Notes: a model not told the origin generated them from the letters alone. A DNA stretch of 64,000 nucleotides from Paraburkholderia sp. Ac-20340 (GCF_017104965.1 NZ_JAAGPR010000004.1:248001-312000), one strand, 5' to 3'. Positions 43,160 to 52,806 are shown, numbered from the stretch's first letter. Numbers and translations: made by a program.

Positions 43160-43978
43160 TCAATCTGACTGCGTGGCGAGCCCGGCGAACAGGGCTTGAA
43201 TCTCAGCATACGGCAAGGCCTTGTCATAGAGTCCATCCGAACGGCCGTCCTGTAGAAAGTCCTGCATCCATGTCTTCGCCGTTTGCAGGACGATCTGCGA
43301 AATCGCACCACCGGCGCTCAGCCTGCGAACCCCGAGTTGTCCGAGCGTCGCGGCATCGGGAAGGCCAGGCACGGCCATCAGGTTCAGCGGCACGGTAATC
43401 GCGCTGACGATTGCAGCGATATCGGCGGGCTTGGCGAGCGCGGGGAGGAACAGGCCATCGGCACCTGCAGCCGCGTAGAGATCGCCGCGCGCGATTGCCT
43501 CGTGCGCTTGTCTTGGCTTGTCGACGAGGTTGGCGAGAAACACGTCGCTACGCGCATTGATAAATAGATCGGCGCCCGCTTTCGAAACGGCTTCCCAAAT
43601 AGCGCGGATCTTTTCGGCCAGCAGCGAAGGCGCGTCGCGACCGTCCTCGATATTGATGCCCGCAATGCCCAGCTCGACCAATTGCATGACGTGATGCGCC
43701 ACGGTTTGCGGATCGTCGGAATAGCCATTCTCGATGTCGACGGACAAAGGCACATTCAATACGCGAACGATGCGCCGCACGCTGGCAACGACTTCGTCGA
43801 ACGGTAAAACGCGGCCGTCCTGATACCCCAATGCCCACGCAAAGCCCGCGCTGGTGGTGGCGATCGCGTGTGCGCCTTGCGCTTCGGCAAGACGTGCGCT
43901 TCCCGCGTCCCAGACGTTGGGTAACCGAAGCGGCGTCGAGTTATCGTGAAGCTGGCGGAATTGGTCTGCAATAGACAT
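43160..43978 (-). CDS. Isocitrate lyase / PEP mutase superfamily protein
   Basis: 272 residues of the PEP mutase/isocitrate lyase barrel: DAGSARLAEAQGAHAIATTSAGFAWALGYQDG at the N-terminus, metal-binding LSVDIENGY, GINIEDG and FINARSDVFL. The catalytic Lys-Cys-Gly loop of isocitrate and methylisocitrate lyases is absent, so a C-C lyase role on isocitrate is unlikely. Members without the cysteine include oxaloacetate decarboxylase-like and many uncharacterised enzymes. The gap in front carries the palindrome shared with 52.8 kb. Confidence 0.82.
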   Translation of the reverse strand: MSIADQFRQLHDNSTPLRLPNVWDAGSARLAEAQGAHAIATTSAGFAWALGYQDGRVLPFDEVVASVRRIVRVLNVPLSVDIENGYSDDPQTVAHHVMQLVELGIAGINIEDGRDAPSLLAEKIRAIWEAVSKAGADLFINARSDVFLANLVDKPRQAHEAIARGDLYAAAGADGLFLPALAKPADIAAIVSAITVPLNLMAVPGLPDAATLGQLGVRRLSAGGAISQIVLQTAKTWMQDFLQDGRSDGLYDKALPYAEIQALFAGLATQSD

Positions 43979-44105
43979 GATGCCTTCCTGATTTCAATGA
44001 TCTGTCGGGAAAATAACCGTCGGGAAACCTGCGACGGTCACTAAGTTTCTTCAAGCAACTATAAGAAAAGACGCCGCTTTGAGCTACTGTCGAAATCGGA
44101 TAACT

Positions 44106-44126
44106 GCTCCCCATAAAATGGGGAGC
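44106..44126. promoter_or_regulatory. Inverted repeat GCTCCCCA-N5-TGGGGAGC, shared element copy A
   Basis: A 21-base inverted repeat in the 306-base gap between divergent genes at 43978 and 44285, which holds no other clear signal. The surrounding stretch from 44083 (GCTACT) is nearly the same as that around 52788, so both probably bind one regulator. Confidence 0.6.
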
Positions 44127-44284
44127 TTCTACATTCACAGACGCTCTTTCGCCCTAAAAATTACGGAGTATGTTCATAATCTAGTGCTTTCCCTGGTGGC
44201 GACGTCATTCCTCTTCGATCGTGTGCATCTTCTGCGCTGGCGGTGTATTGTGAAACTCAGGCAGGCCACTTATGGAGGTCAACC

Positions 44285-44644
44285 ATGCGCAGGAACGCCG
44301 AGCTTTTGAGCGCAATACTGTCATTCATGCAGGACGACGAAAAGCCAACGCAGTGCTGCAAGGACATTGAAACCGGAGTGGGCAAGCAGGGAAATCATAG
44401 CTGGCCGGAAATCAGGTTGCATCTAGCACTACTCAAAGATATGGGCCTCGTGACCGAATGCACGACAGCCGCTGAATATCGGCTTACCAGTGCGGGATAC
44501 GATGTGGTGGAAAGCGCGAATCCCATCGAACAAATGCGCGCATGGACAAAAATAGGTAGTAGTCCAAATACACCGATGGAACCGTCGTTCTCGACATCGC
44601 GTCATCCGCTGCCGCCGGCCATTCGGAGCCAGCGCTTCACTTGA
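44285..44644 (+). CDS. DUF2513-like small winged-helix protein
   Basis: 119 residues from the ATG at 44285 with GGAGG 7 bases before it. The body resembles the DUF2513 type: a helical start (MRRNAELLSAILSFMQDDEK), then SWPEIRLHLALLKDMGLVTE and EYRLTSAGYDVVESA, a winged-helix layout. The last 40 residues are low-complexity. It is divergent from the PEP-mutase-family gene. Codon use is less GC-biased than the surroundings, which suggests acquisition by transfer. Confidence 0.6.
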   Translation: MRRNAELLSAILSFMQDDEKPTQCCKDIETGVGKQGNHSWPEIRLHLALLKDMGLVTECTTAAEYRLTSAGYDVVESANPIEQMRAWTKIGSSPNTPMEPSFSTSRHPLPPAIRSQRFT

Positions 44645-44659
44645 GTTGAGTCCATTTGC

Positions 44660-44691
44660 CCTGTTCCGAAGGCGCGAGCCTTCAGAACAGG
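44660..44691. terminator. Strong hairpin between convergent genes
   Basis: CCTGTTC-C-GAAGGC, loop GCGA, GCCTTC-A-GAACAGG: a 13-bp stem with one C/A mismatch. It lies between the stop at 44644 and the stop of the efflux outer-membrane gene at 44699, so it can serve both directions. Confidence 0.65.
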
Positions 44692-44698
44692 CACGTCA

Positions 44699-46210
44699 TC
44701 AGCCTTTCGCCACGGCTTTCTGCGCGGCCTGCTGTGTGACAGGTTGCGTGACCGGTTGCGGCGCATCCCATCCGCCGCCGAGCGAGCGGAACGTTCTCAC
44801 TGCTGCGCGCGCGGCATCGGCTTTGGTTGCATCGAGGTCATCGCGCGCGAGCAATAATTGCCGGTCTGCATCGAGCACGTCGGTCAGCGTGATCGAACCG
44901 GCGCGATAAGCCTTCTCCGAAAGATCGCGCGCCCTGGTGAGCGCCGTCACTTCCTGCTCGATTTCCTGAGCGCGAATTTCCGACTGCGACAGCGCCATCA
45001 AGGCATTTTCGACATCTTCGGTTGCCTTGAGCGCGGCCTCCTTGTACTGCGCCAGCGCTTCGGCATTAGCGCCGCGCGCCTGTTTGACTTCGGCGTCCAC
45101 CTTGCCGAAATCGAACAGCCGCCACTGCAACGCGCCCGTGCCGATCGGCTCGAAGGACCTGGCGCTGAACAGATGATTGGTCGAAATGCTGTCGAAACCC
45201 AATGCGCCCGAAAGAGAAATCTTCGGATAGTAATCGGCGATGGCAACGCCAATGCTTTCGTTGGTGGCCGCCAGATGCCGTTCGGCCGCGATGATATCCG
45301 GGCGCCGCCGCAGCACATCGACCGGTTGATCGCCGGTGCCGATGGCAGGCACTTCAGGAATGATGGCGGCGTTCGTATTGAGCTCCGCCGCATAGGTGCC
45401 AGGCTGCGCGCCCATCAGCACATCGAGGCGGTTCAATTGCGCCTCGAGTGCGATACGCAGAGCGGGCAGACTCGCGCGCGCCTGACGCAGCAACGCTTCG
45501 GCCTGAGCGACCTCGCGCTCGTCGGCCGCGCCCGCCTGCTTGCGCGCCTGCACGAGATTGAGCAGATGCGCATCCGTATCGATCTGATCCTGCGTGACGG
45601 CCACTTGCGCCTGGAGGCCGCGCACCTGCAGATAAGCGTCGGCGGCATCGGCAGCCACCGTGATGCGGGTGCCGAGTTGTGCGGCTTGCGCTGCCTGTTC
45701 CTCGTCGCGGGCGGCGGCGTGGGCACGCCGCAGGCCGCCTGCGAGATCGATTTCCCAGCTTGCGGTCGCGCCCACCACATACTGTTTCTGGTCGCGGCTG
45801 TAATTGGGGAACGCGCTGGCGAGCGTGCCGAGCGGGCTCGTTGTGCTCTGGTGCTCTGCCGTGGCCGAACCACCGGCATCGACGGTCGGCAGCAACTGCG
45901 CGCCTGCGGCCTGGGCCGCCGCGCGTGCCTGGCTCACCCGTGCGATAGCCGCCTGCAGATCGAGATTCTGATCGAGCGCGCGCTGGACGACTTTTTCCAG
46001 CATCGGATCGTTGAATCCGGTCCACCACTTGTCGAGCCTCGGCGCGGGCAGCGTGGTCTGCCGGTTGGCGACCGCCTCGGTGTTATGAAACGGCACCATG
46101 TCGGTCTGGGGCGCCACGTAGTTCGGGCCCACCGCGCAGCCCACGAGGCCCGCGCTTACGATCAGACTGCCGATTATCGCCTTCGAGGTTCTAGCGAGGA
46201 AGTGACTCAT
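44699..46210 (-). CDS. RND efflux outer-membrane lipoprotein, NodT/OprM family
   Basis: 503 residues from the ATG at 46210, which overlaps the pump stop (ATGA). The signal peptide has a lipobox (SAGLVGCAVGPNY, Cys about 25). Two outer-membrane efflux protein repeats follow (WWTGFNDPMLEKVVQRALDQNLDLQAAIARVSQARA; RRRPDIIAAERHLAATNESIGVAIADYYPKISLSG). It forms the TolC-like exit duct for the RND pump of the same operon. The tail is a short TQPVTQQ run. A 695-residue frame reaching 46786 is an unsupported extension. Confidence 0.92.
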   Translation of the reverse strand: MSHFLARTSKAIIGSLIVSAGLVGCAVGPNYVAPQTDMVPFHNTEAVANRQTTLPAPRLDKWWTGFNDPMLEKVVQRALDQNLDLQAAIARVSQARAAAQAAGAQLLPTVDAGGSATAEHQSTTSPLGTLASAFPNYSRDQKQYVVGATASWEIDLAGGLRRAHAAARDEEQAAQAAQLGTRITVAADAADAYLQVRGLQAQVAVTQDQIDTDAHLLNLVQARKQAGAADEREVAQAEALLRQARASLPALRIALEAQLNRLDVLMGAQPGTYAAELNTNAAIIPEVPAIGTGDQPVDVLRRRPDIIAAERHLAATNESIGVAIADYYPKISLSGALGFDSISTNHLFSARSFEPIGTGALQWRLFDFGKVDAEVKQARGANAEALAQYKEAALKATEDVENALMALSQSEIRAQEIEQEVTALTRARDLSEKAYRAGSITLTDVLDADRQLLLARDDLDATKADAARAAVRTFRSLGGGWDAPQPVTQPVTQQAAQKAVAKG

Positions 46211-49200
46211 TTGGCTGCTCCACTGCTGAGTTTGCGCGGCAATGCACGCGCATTCCTGATACCGAGCTTGCGCACAAACGCATAGAACGCGGGTGTGAAC
46301 GCAAGGCCGAAGATCGTGACGCCGAGCATGCCGAAGAAAACCGTGGTGCCCAGCGACTGACGCATTTCCGAGCCCGCACCGCTTGCAATCGCCAACGGCG
46401 CGACCCCGGCGATAAACGCCAGCGAGGTCATCAGAATCGGACGCAAACGCACGTGGGCAGCATGCGTGGCCGCATCTTCCGCGCCGACGCCGTCTTCGTC
46501 CTGTCTTTGTTTGGCGAACTCCACGATCAGAATCGCGTTCTTCGCCGCCAATCCCACCAGCACCACGAAGCCGATCTGCGCCAGGATGTCGATAGGCATG
46601 CCGCGCATATTCAGCCCAACCGCTGCAGCAAGCAGGCACATCGGCACGATCAGCACGATGGCCAGCGGCGTTTTCCAGCTTTCGTACTGGGCCGCGAGCA
46701 CGAGGAACACGAACAGTGCCGATGCCGCGAAGATCACCAGCGGCGACATTTTCTGTTCTTCCTGCTGATGAGCGAGGTCGGTCCATTCGAACGAGACACC
46801 ATTTGGCAGAACCTGGTTTGCGAGTTGCTCCATGCGCTTCATTGCGTCGCCCGACGAAACCCCGGGTGCGGCCGCGCCCATGATTTCCGCAGCCGGATAC
46901 AGGTTGTAGCGCGGCACACGATAGGGCGTGGTGTTGTCCTTGAAGGTCGCCACCGTACCAATCGGCACCATTTCGCCCGACGCATTACGCACCTTCAGTC
47001 TTCCAAGATCTTCCGGAGTCCTGCGGAATGCTTCGTCGCCCTGCACACGAACCTGATAGGTGCGGCCCAGATAATTGAAGTCGTTGACATATTGCGAGCC
47101 GAGATAAAGCTCCATCGTCGAGAAGACGTCGGTTGGCGTGAGTCCGACCTTTTCGGCCTTCAGTCGATCGACATCCGCATAGACAGACGGTGCGCCCGCG
47201 TTATAGAGCGTGAACACACCACCGAAGGCCTTGTCCTTGTTCGCCGCGCCAACCAATGCATTGGCCGCCTGCGCGAGCGCCTGCGGACCGACTCCGCCGC
47301 GATCCTCCAGCATCATCTTGAAGCCGCCCGCTGCGCCCAACCCTTGAACCGGCGGCGGATTCACCACGATCACCACCGCGTCCTTCACACCTGCCAGGCG
47401 TTGACGCAACGTCACCAGCATCGTTGCGGCATTGACGCCCGGGACGTGCTCGCCATACAGCGAAGGCAGGCCGGTAAAGATCGTGCCGACATTCGGCGCA
47501 ATCGTGCCGGTCGTCACATCGAAGCCCGTCACCGGCGAGGTGTGATCGATGCCCTTGGTTTTCAGCGCGATATCGTTCACTTCGCGCACCACCTTGTCCG
47601 TGCGTTCGAGGCTGGAACCCGGCGGCAGCAGCACGATAATGGCCTGATAACCAATGTCCTGTTCGGGGATAAAACCCGTTGGCATTCTGGCCATCTGGAT
47701 GCCGGTTGCCGCGATCAGGCCGGCATAGACGATAAGCATGACCGTCGTGGCGCGAACGAAGCGTCCTGTGAGTTTGCCGTAGCGACCGGAGAGCCATTCG
47801 AACGATGTATTGAAGCGGCCGAACACTGCGTGATGCATGCGGCCGAGCGTGGTCGTTGCGGGCTCGTGCGCGCGTTCCATGTTGTGCGGCTTGAGCAGCA
47901 CTGCGCACAGCGCCGGGCTCAGCGTGAGCGAGACGAAGCACGAAATGACCGTGGAAGCCGCGATGGTGATCGCAAACTGCTTGAAAAACAGGCCCGAAAT
48001 GCCGGACATCAACGCAGCCGGACCGAACACTGCGCATAGCGTGAGTGCAATCGCAATGAGTGCGGTGGAAACCTCGTTCATGGTTTGATGCGCGGCTTCG
48101 CGCGGCGTCATGCCCAGCGCCATATTCCGCTCGACGTTTTCCACCACGACGATCGCATCGTCCACCACGATACCCACCGCGAGCACGATGCCAAACAGCG
48201 AGAGATTATTGATCGACGCGCCAAAGAGCGAGAGGATCGTGAAAGTGCCCAGCAACGAAACCGGAATGGCTACCACCGGAATAATCGTGGCGCGCCAGTT
48301 CTGCAGGAACAGATACACCACGCCCACCACCAGCAGAATCGCAATGACAATCGTCTTGATCACTTCCTCGATCGACTGGCCGACAAATGTGGTCGGGTCG
48401 TAGATCTTCATGTAATCGACGCCCGGCGGGAACTGTTTTTTCAACTCGGCCATCTTGCTCCAGACGGCGTTTTCCACCTGCACCACGTTGGCGTCCGGCG
48501 TGGCGACCACGAACCACGGTGCGGCTGCGGCGCGGTCGGCGTAGGCTTTCGAGCCGTAGTCGACCGAACCGAGTTCCACGCGACCGATATCGCGAACGCG
48601 CGTGACGCGGCCGTCGGCATCGGACTTGACGACGACATCGCCGAACTGTTCGGGCGTAGTCAGGCGGCCTAACGCTTCGACGTTGATCTGGTAAGCGCCA
48701 TTGCTTGAAATCGGCGGCTGGTTGAGCACACCGGCTGAAACCGGGGCATTCTGCGCACGCAGCGCGTTCAGCACATCGCTGGCGCTGATGTTGTAGGCGG
48801 CGGCTTTATCGGGGTCGATCCAGATACGCATGGCGTATTGACGCTCGCCGAACAACTGGAAATCCGACACGCCCGGCAATCGCGCGATCTGGTCGCGAAT
48901 CTTGAGCATGTAATTGGACAGGTATTCGGGGCTGCGCGAACCATCCGGAGAATAGACGTGTACGCCCAGCAGCAGCGCCTCGATCGTCTTCTTCACCTGA
49001 ACGCCCTGCAATTGCACGGGTTCCGGCAAGCGCGACAAGGTATCTTCAACACGATTGCGCGTGAGCATCAGCGCCACGTTCGCATCGGTGCCCACCTTGA
49101 AGATGACCGTGATCTTGAGCTGGCCGTTGCCGGTCGACTGGCTCGAAATGTAATCCATATTCTCGACGCCGTTGATGGCCTGTTCGAGCGGGGTGGCCAC

Positions 49201-49386
49201 CGTGCGTGCGATCGTGTCCGCCGAAGCGCCGGGATAGGACGTGGTGATCTGGATGGTTGTCGGGACGATATTCGGATACTGGGCAACCGGCAACGAGTAC
49301 ATCGTCACCAGCCCGATCAGAACGGCAAAGATATTCAGCACTGCTGCGAAACGCGGGTGCTCAATAAAGAAGTGCGTCAGTTTCAT
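46207..49386 (-). CDS. RND multidrug efflux pump, inner-membrane subunit (HAE1/AcrB type)
   Basis: 1059 residues, the normal AcrB/MexB length, with 12 membrane segments and two large periplasmic loops. Proton-relay aspartates are in GIVVDDAIVVVENVERNM. The HAE1 signatures QYPNIVPTTIQITTSYPGASADTIARTV and GFIPEQDIGYQAIIVLLPPGSSLERT are clear. It pumps drugs or other amphiphiles from the periplasm and inner-membrane leaflet through the partner proteins encoded on each side. Both neighbouring genes overlap it by 4 bases, a tight three-gene operon. Confidence 0.96.
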   Translation of the reverse strand: MKLTHFFIEHPRFAAVLNIFAVLIGLVTMYSLPVAQYPNIVPTTIQITTSYPGASADTIARTVATPLEQAINGVENMDYISSQSTGNGQLKITVIFKVGTDANVALMLTRNRVEDTLSRLPEPVQLQGVQVKKTIEALLLGVHVYSPDGSRSPEYLSNYMLKIRDQIARLPGVSDFQLFGERQYAMRIWIDPDKAAAYNISASDVLNALRAQNAPVSAGVLNQPPISSNGAYQINVEALGRLTTPEQFGDVVVKSDADGRVTRVRDIGRVELGSVDYGSKAYADRAAAAPWFVVATPDANVVQVENAVWSKMAELKKQFPPGVDYMKIYDPTTFVGQSIEEVIKTIVIAILLVVGVVYLFLQNWRATIIPVVAIPVSLLGTFTILSLFGASINNLSLFGIVLAVGIVVDDAIVVVENVERNMALGMTPREAAHQTMNEVSTALIAIALTLCAVFGPAALMSGISGLFFKQFAITIAASTVISCFVSLTLSPALCAVLLKPHNMERAHEPATTTLGRMHHAVFGRFNTSFEWLSGRYGKLTGRFVRATTVMLIVYAGLIAATGIQMARMPTGFIPEQDIGYQAIIVLLPPGSSLERTDKVVREVNDIALKTKGIDHTSPVTGFDVTTGTIAPNVGTIFTGLPSLYGEHVPGVNAATMLVTLRQRLAGVKDAVVIVVNPPPVQGLGAAGGFKMMLEDRGGVGPQALAQAANALVGAANKDKAFGGVFTLYNAGAPSVYADVDRLKAEKVGLTPTDVFSTMELYLGSQYVNDFNYLGRTYQVRVQGDEAFRRTPEDLGRLKVRNASGEMVPIGTVATFKDNTTPYRVPRYNLYPAAEIMGAAAPGVSSGDAMKRMEQLANQVLPNGVSFEWTDLAHQQEEQKMSPLVIFAASALFVFLVLAAQYESWKTPLAIVLIVPMCLLAAAVGLNMRGMPIDILAQIGFVVLVGLAAKNAILIVEFAKQRQDEDGVGAEDAATHAAHVRLRPILMTSLAFIAGVAPLAIASGAGSEMRQSLGTTVFFGMLGVTIFGLAFTPAFYAFVRKLGIRNARALPRKLSSGAAK

Positions 49387-50633
49387 GATTTGGCTCCGCC
49401 GTCGTCTTGCGACGACGTGAACTCAATGGTGCCCGCATGCGGCGAGACTTTCGCGCCCGGCCTCACTTTGGGCAGGCCGTCGATAATCACCTTGTCGGTC
49501 GGCACGAGACCCGCACGAATGACACGCAAGCCGCCGCGCAAGTCGCCTATCTCAACCTTTTTCGGTGTGGCGACATCGTCCGGGCCAACGACAAAGACCA
49601 TGTGATCGGTTTGATCGGCAAGCACGGCCGCATCGGGGACGAGCAGCGCGGGTTGCGGCGCAGATGTGGCGAGCCGCACGCGCGCAAAGCCGCCAGGCGT
49701 GAGCGAAAGATCGGCGTTCGGAATCGTTGCGCGCGCATGGATCGTGCCGCTCGACCGGTCGAGCGCATTGTCGATGAAGTTGAGCGTGCCCTGGCGCGTG
49801 AAACCGGTTGCGCCGGTTGGCGAGATATTGACCGTGTCCGCAAGCGGCCCTTGCGGGTGGGGGCGCGACTGCTGGAATGCCGCGTAATCGTTCTCGCTCA
49901 TATCGAAGTCGAGATAGACCGGATCGAGCGACACGATGGTCGCGAGCAACGTAGTGGGGGTGCTGCCCGCGCGGCTACCCGAAACGAGATTGCCCGTCGA
50001 AACGAGGTGCGTGCCCATGCGGCCAGTGAACGGCGCCTTGATCGCGCAGCGGTCCAGATCGAACTTCGCGTCGCGCACGAGGGCATTCGCGTTATCGACT
50101 GCCGCCTGCGCCGCGTGTTGCTCGGCAACGCGCTGATCGACGTTTTCGACCGTGCCGGCTTCTGCGCGCTGCAATTCCTGCGCACGCGCCAACTCGCGCG
50201 TGGCCAGTGCGAGGCGCGCATTGGTGGATTCCAGTTGCGCGCTGGCTTCGCTGAGCTTGATCTGGTACGGCTCGGGATCGACTTCGAAAAGCAGGTCGCC
50301 CTTGTGGACGATATCGCCGTCCTTGAAGTTGATCTGCGTAAGCGTGCCGCCAACCTGCGCGCGAATCTCAACGCGATTTACCGCAGAGAATTGCCCGAGA
50401 AAGCCAAGCCGCGTTTCGATATCGTGCTGCAACGGCGCGCTGATGGCGACGGGCGGCGGCGGTGGCGCTGCTGCGGCTGCCGAATGCGAGCCGCGCATGT
50501 GCCACGCCGTAGCGGCCACGGCCACAACGACCGCCACGGCGATGGCTTTGCCTACCCAACGCGGGGAGCGGGAATGGGCCGGACTATCGGGTACGACAAC
50601 CCGTTCCTCGGCCTGATCAATACGCTGATTCAT
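49383..50633 (-). CDS. RND efflux membrane-fusion (periplasmic adaptor) protein
   Basis: 416 residues. One N-terminal membrane anchor (WVGKAIAVAVVVAVAATAWHM) precedes the HlyD/AcrA core: lipoyl half-motif VEIRAQVGGTLTQINFKDGDIVHKGDLLFEVDPEPY, a coiled-coil hairpin (about 105-190), and the second lipoyl half IKAPFTGRMGTHLVSTGNLVS. It bridges the pump and the outer-membrane duct. It is the first gene of the operon, and its promoter region faces the TetR regulator at 50865. Confidence 0.94.
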   Translation of the reverse strand: MNQRIDQAEERVVVPDSPAHSRSPRWVGKAIAVAVVVAVAATAWHMRGSHSAAAAAPPPPPVAISAPLQHDIETRLGFLGQFSAVNRVEIRAQVGGTLTQINFKDGDIVHKGDLLFEVDPEPYQIKLSEASAQLESTNARLALATRELARAQELQRAEAGTVENVDQRVAEQHAAQAAVDNANALVRDAKFDLDRCAIKAPFTGRMGTHLVSTGNLVSGSRAGSTPTTLLATIVSLDPVYLDFDMSENDYAAFQQSRPHPQGPLADTVNISPTGATGFTRQGTLNFIDNALDRSSGTIHARATIPNADLSLTPGGFARVRLATSAPQPALLVPDAAVLADQTDHMVFVVGPDDVATPKKVEIGDLRGGLRVIRAGLVPTDKVIIDGLPKVRPGAKVSPHAGTIEFTSSQDDGGAKS

Positions 50634-50718
50634 AGTAATCCTGATTAGTTAAACGCGCTGGACAACGTGTGGACCACTACCGGCCTTCGCCCAAATCCGC
50701 GTTAGATGATCAACCTTA

Positions 50719-50739
50719 ACTATCTGCGATCAAGATAGT
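50719..50739. promoter_or_regulatory. Inverted repeat ACTATCT-N7-AGATAGT, candidate TetR operator of the RND operon
   Basis: A perfect 7-base inverted repeat in the 231-base gap between the adaptor gene and the divergent TetR gene. Its size and place fit a TetR/AcrR operator that would control both directions. The gap holds no other obvious signal apart from a TATAAT-like stretch at about 50745-50750. Confidence 0.6.
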
Positions 50740-50864
50740 GAGTATAATCCAGAATGTCAAGGCTCCTGAGCCTGCGGCAAGATCGGCAGACGGGCGACTA
50801 TGTTCTGAAACATCGGGGAAAGCAGATATGAAATGACGCTGCCAGTGCAGCGGGGAGTGACGGT

Positions 50865-51464
50865 ATGAAGAAATCGAAATCGGAGACGGCGGCTACGCGC
50901 AAACGCATCGTCGAGGCCGCCGCGCAGGTGTTCAGCAGCAATGGGATTCATGCGAGCGGCGTGGCGGAAATCATGTCCGCGGCGGGCCTGACGCATGGCG
51001 GGTTTTATCGGCATTTCGCCTCCAAGGAGGAACTGGTTGCGCAGGCCTGCGCGGCCGGCATGGCATCGACGCTCGACGCGATCGACGCTTCGTTTGAACA
51101 TGGCGAACAGGCGTTCATCGAACATTTCGAGGCCTTTTTGATGGATCAAAACCGTGCAGCCTGTCTGGGCGAATGTCCGTTGATTGCAATGGGCAGCGAG
51201 CTTGCCCGCGCAGACAGCGAAACGCGCCGCGCCGCAACGCGCGGTTATCGCGCGCTGATCGACACCCTGTCTGCAAACGGTGCAGCGGACGAAGGCGCGG
51301 CCATGTTCGTGTTCTCTGCGATCCTGGGTGCCGTCACGGTTTCGCGGATCGTCGATGATCCCGAGTTGTCGGCGCGCATTCTTGCGCAAGCGAAGGCGCG
51401 CATCGCGGCGTTATTGTCGAATTCCAATGCGCCCGACAATCGGGCCTTAGCAGTGGACGGCTAG
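50865..51464 (+). CDS. TetR/AcrR-family regulator of the RND operon
   Basis: 199 residues. The helix-turn-helix is RIVEAAAQVFSSNGIHASGVAEIMSAAGLTHGGFYRHFASKEELV. The ligand domain has QNRAACLGECPLIAMGSELARAD with two nearby cysteines that could allow redox sensing, as in some NemR/AcrR relatives (inference). It is divergent from the adaptor gene with the ACTATCT inverted repeat between them. Confidence 0.9.
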   Translation: MKKSKSETAATRKRIVEAAAQVFSSNGIHASGVAEIMSAAGLTHGGFYRHFASKEELVAQACAAGMASTLDAIDASFEHGEQAFIEHFEAFLMDQNRAACLGECPLIAMGSELARADSETRRAATRGYRALIDTLSANGAADEGAAMFVFSAILGAVTVSRIVDDPELSARILAQAKARIAALLSNSNAPDNRALAVDG

Positions 51465-51522
51465 ATCGCTTTGTTTCGGCGCTTTGACCTGATCGGCTGG
51501 CAGCGTCTGGACGAGTCGACAG

Positions 51523-52695
51523 TTACGCCGCAACAGCGTTGGTTTTTTTCTCCACCGAGGCAATGCGCCGGCTCGCCAGTTCGGAAACAAACAGCGCCAC
51601 GACAACCGAGATGCTCGACAGAAAACCCAGCTGATGCCCGCCGACGAGCGGGATTGCGGCCGCGCCCACTGCACCGGCAATCGACACGCCGATATACGTG
51701 CCCGACGTGTTCAGGCCCACCAGCACAGCGGTCATCGACGGATTCAGGCTGGCAAGGCGGAACTGCTGCGGCACGAGAAAGCCCCACGAACAGGCACCCC
51801 AGACGATCACGGCGAGCGCGGCGCTCCAGAGATGGGCGCTGGACCACGGCATCGTGAAGAGCACGGCGGCCACTGCCGCGAGCATCAGAATGAGCACCTT
51901 GCGCGAACCGACCTTGTCGAGAATGCGGCCAGTCAAAAGATTCGATGCCGTTCCGGCGAGGCCGTAGAGCACCAGGAGCGCGCCGAGCACCATCGGGCTA
52001 TGGCCCGTGGCACGGTCGAACACAAGCGGGAAATAGCTGAAGATCGTGAAGGTGCCGATCTGTGCGAGCACGGTTGCGGTGAGCGTCAGGCCCACGCGTG
52101 AATCGGCCAGCGGCGCGAGACGTTTCGACAGTGAGATCGCCGGTGCAAGCGGCACCTCCGGCATGAAGGCCCAGATCCCGGCAAAGGCAGCCAGGCCCAG
52201 CGCCGCGACAAAGACCAGCGTCCAGTGCCAACTCGCAAGACCGCCGATTACCGCGCCCAGCGGCGAGCCCAACGCGGTCGAACTGGTCAGCCCCGCCACG
52301 ATGATCGACAGCGCGTAACCGCGCCGTTCGGGCGGCACCAGCATCGCGCCGGTGCCGCTCGCCGTCGGTGAAAACATGGCGGCGCCGAGCCCCGCGAGCG
52401 CTCGCGTTGCCAGCGCGATGCCGATATTCGGCGCCACGATAGTGGCCAGGTTGGCGACGACGAACAGGCCGATGCCACCCATCAGCATGCGCTTGCGCGC
52501 AACGTTGGCGGCCAGTGCGGCGATGGTCGGCCCGAGTAGCGCATAGCTCAGCGCATACACGGTAATCAGTTGGCCGGCGGCACCAATGCTCACATGAAAG
52601 TCGCGGGCGATTTCGGGCAGGATGCCCGCGAAAACGAAGCTGTCGGTGCCCAGTGCGAACATGCCCAGCGCAAGGGTCAGAAGGCGGCGATCCAT
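51523..52695 (-). CDS. MFS transporter (AraJ/YdhP type)
   Basis: 390 residues with 12 membrane segments. It begins LLTLALGMFALGTDSFVFAGILPEIARDFHVSIGAAGQLITVYALSYAL, the usual start of AraJ/YdhP-like sugar- or drug-efflux MFS proteins, with RKRMLMGGIGLFVVANL in the 2-3 loop. It is divergent from the HxlR regulator at 52844, which probably controls it through the palindrome at 52788. Confidence 0.9.
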   Translation of the reverse strand: MDRRLLTLALGMFALGTDSFVFAGILPEIARDFHVSIGAAGQLITVYALSYALLGPTIAALAANVARKRMLMGGIGLFVVANLATIVAPNIGIALATRALAGLGAAMFSPTASGTGAMLVPPERRGYALSIIVAGLTSSTALGSPLGAVIGGLASWHWTLVFVAALGLAAFAGIWAFMPEVPLAPAISLSKRLAPLADSRVGLTLTATVLAQIGTFTIFSYFPLVFDRATGHSPMVLGALLVLYGLAGTASNLLTGRILDKVGSRKVLILMLAAVAAVLFTMPWSSAHLWSAALAVIVWGACSWGFLVPQQFRLASLNPSMTAVLVGLNTSGTYIGVSIAGAVGAAAIPLVGGHQLGFLSSISVVVALFVSELASRRIASVEKKTNAVAA

Positions 52696-52787
52696 GACGG
52701 TTCCTCAGTAGCACAGCGTTGTTAAGTTGCGTGGCGAAACTATAGGGAACGCAGTTTCATCACGCTACTATCTGCGCCGGGTAACTG

Positions 52788-52806
52788 TTCCCCAGAAAAT
52801 GGGGAA
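52788..52806. promoter_or_regulatory. Inverted repeat TTCCCCA-N5-TGGGGAA, shared element copy B
   Basis: It lies between the divergent MFS and HxlR genes. The core TCCCCA-N5-TGGGGA and the upstream GCTACT and TAACTG blocks align without gaps to the element at 44083-44126. Likely the HxlR operator. Confidence 0.62.

Noticed and set aside
46453..48039. A 528-codon open frame opposite the RND pump gene
   Set aside because: His/Arg-rich shadow; the HAE1 pump on the minus strand explains the region.
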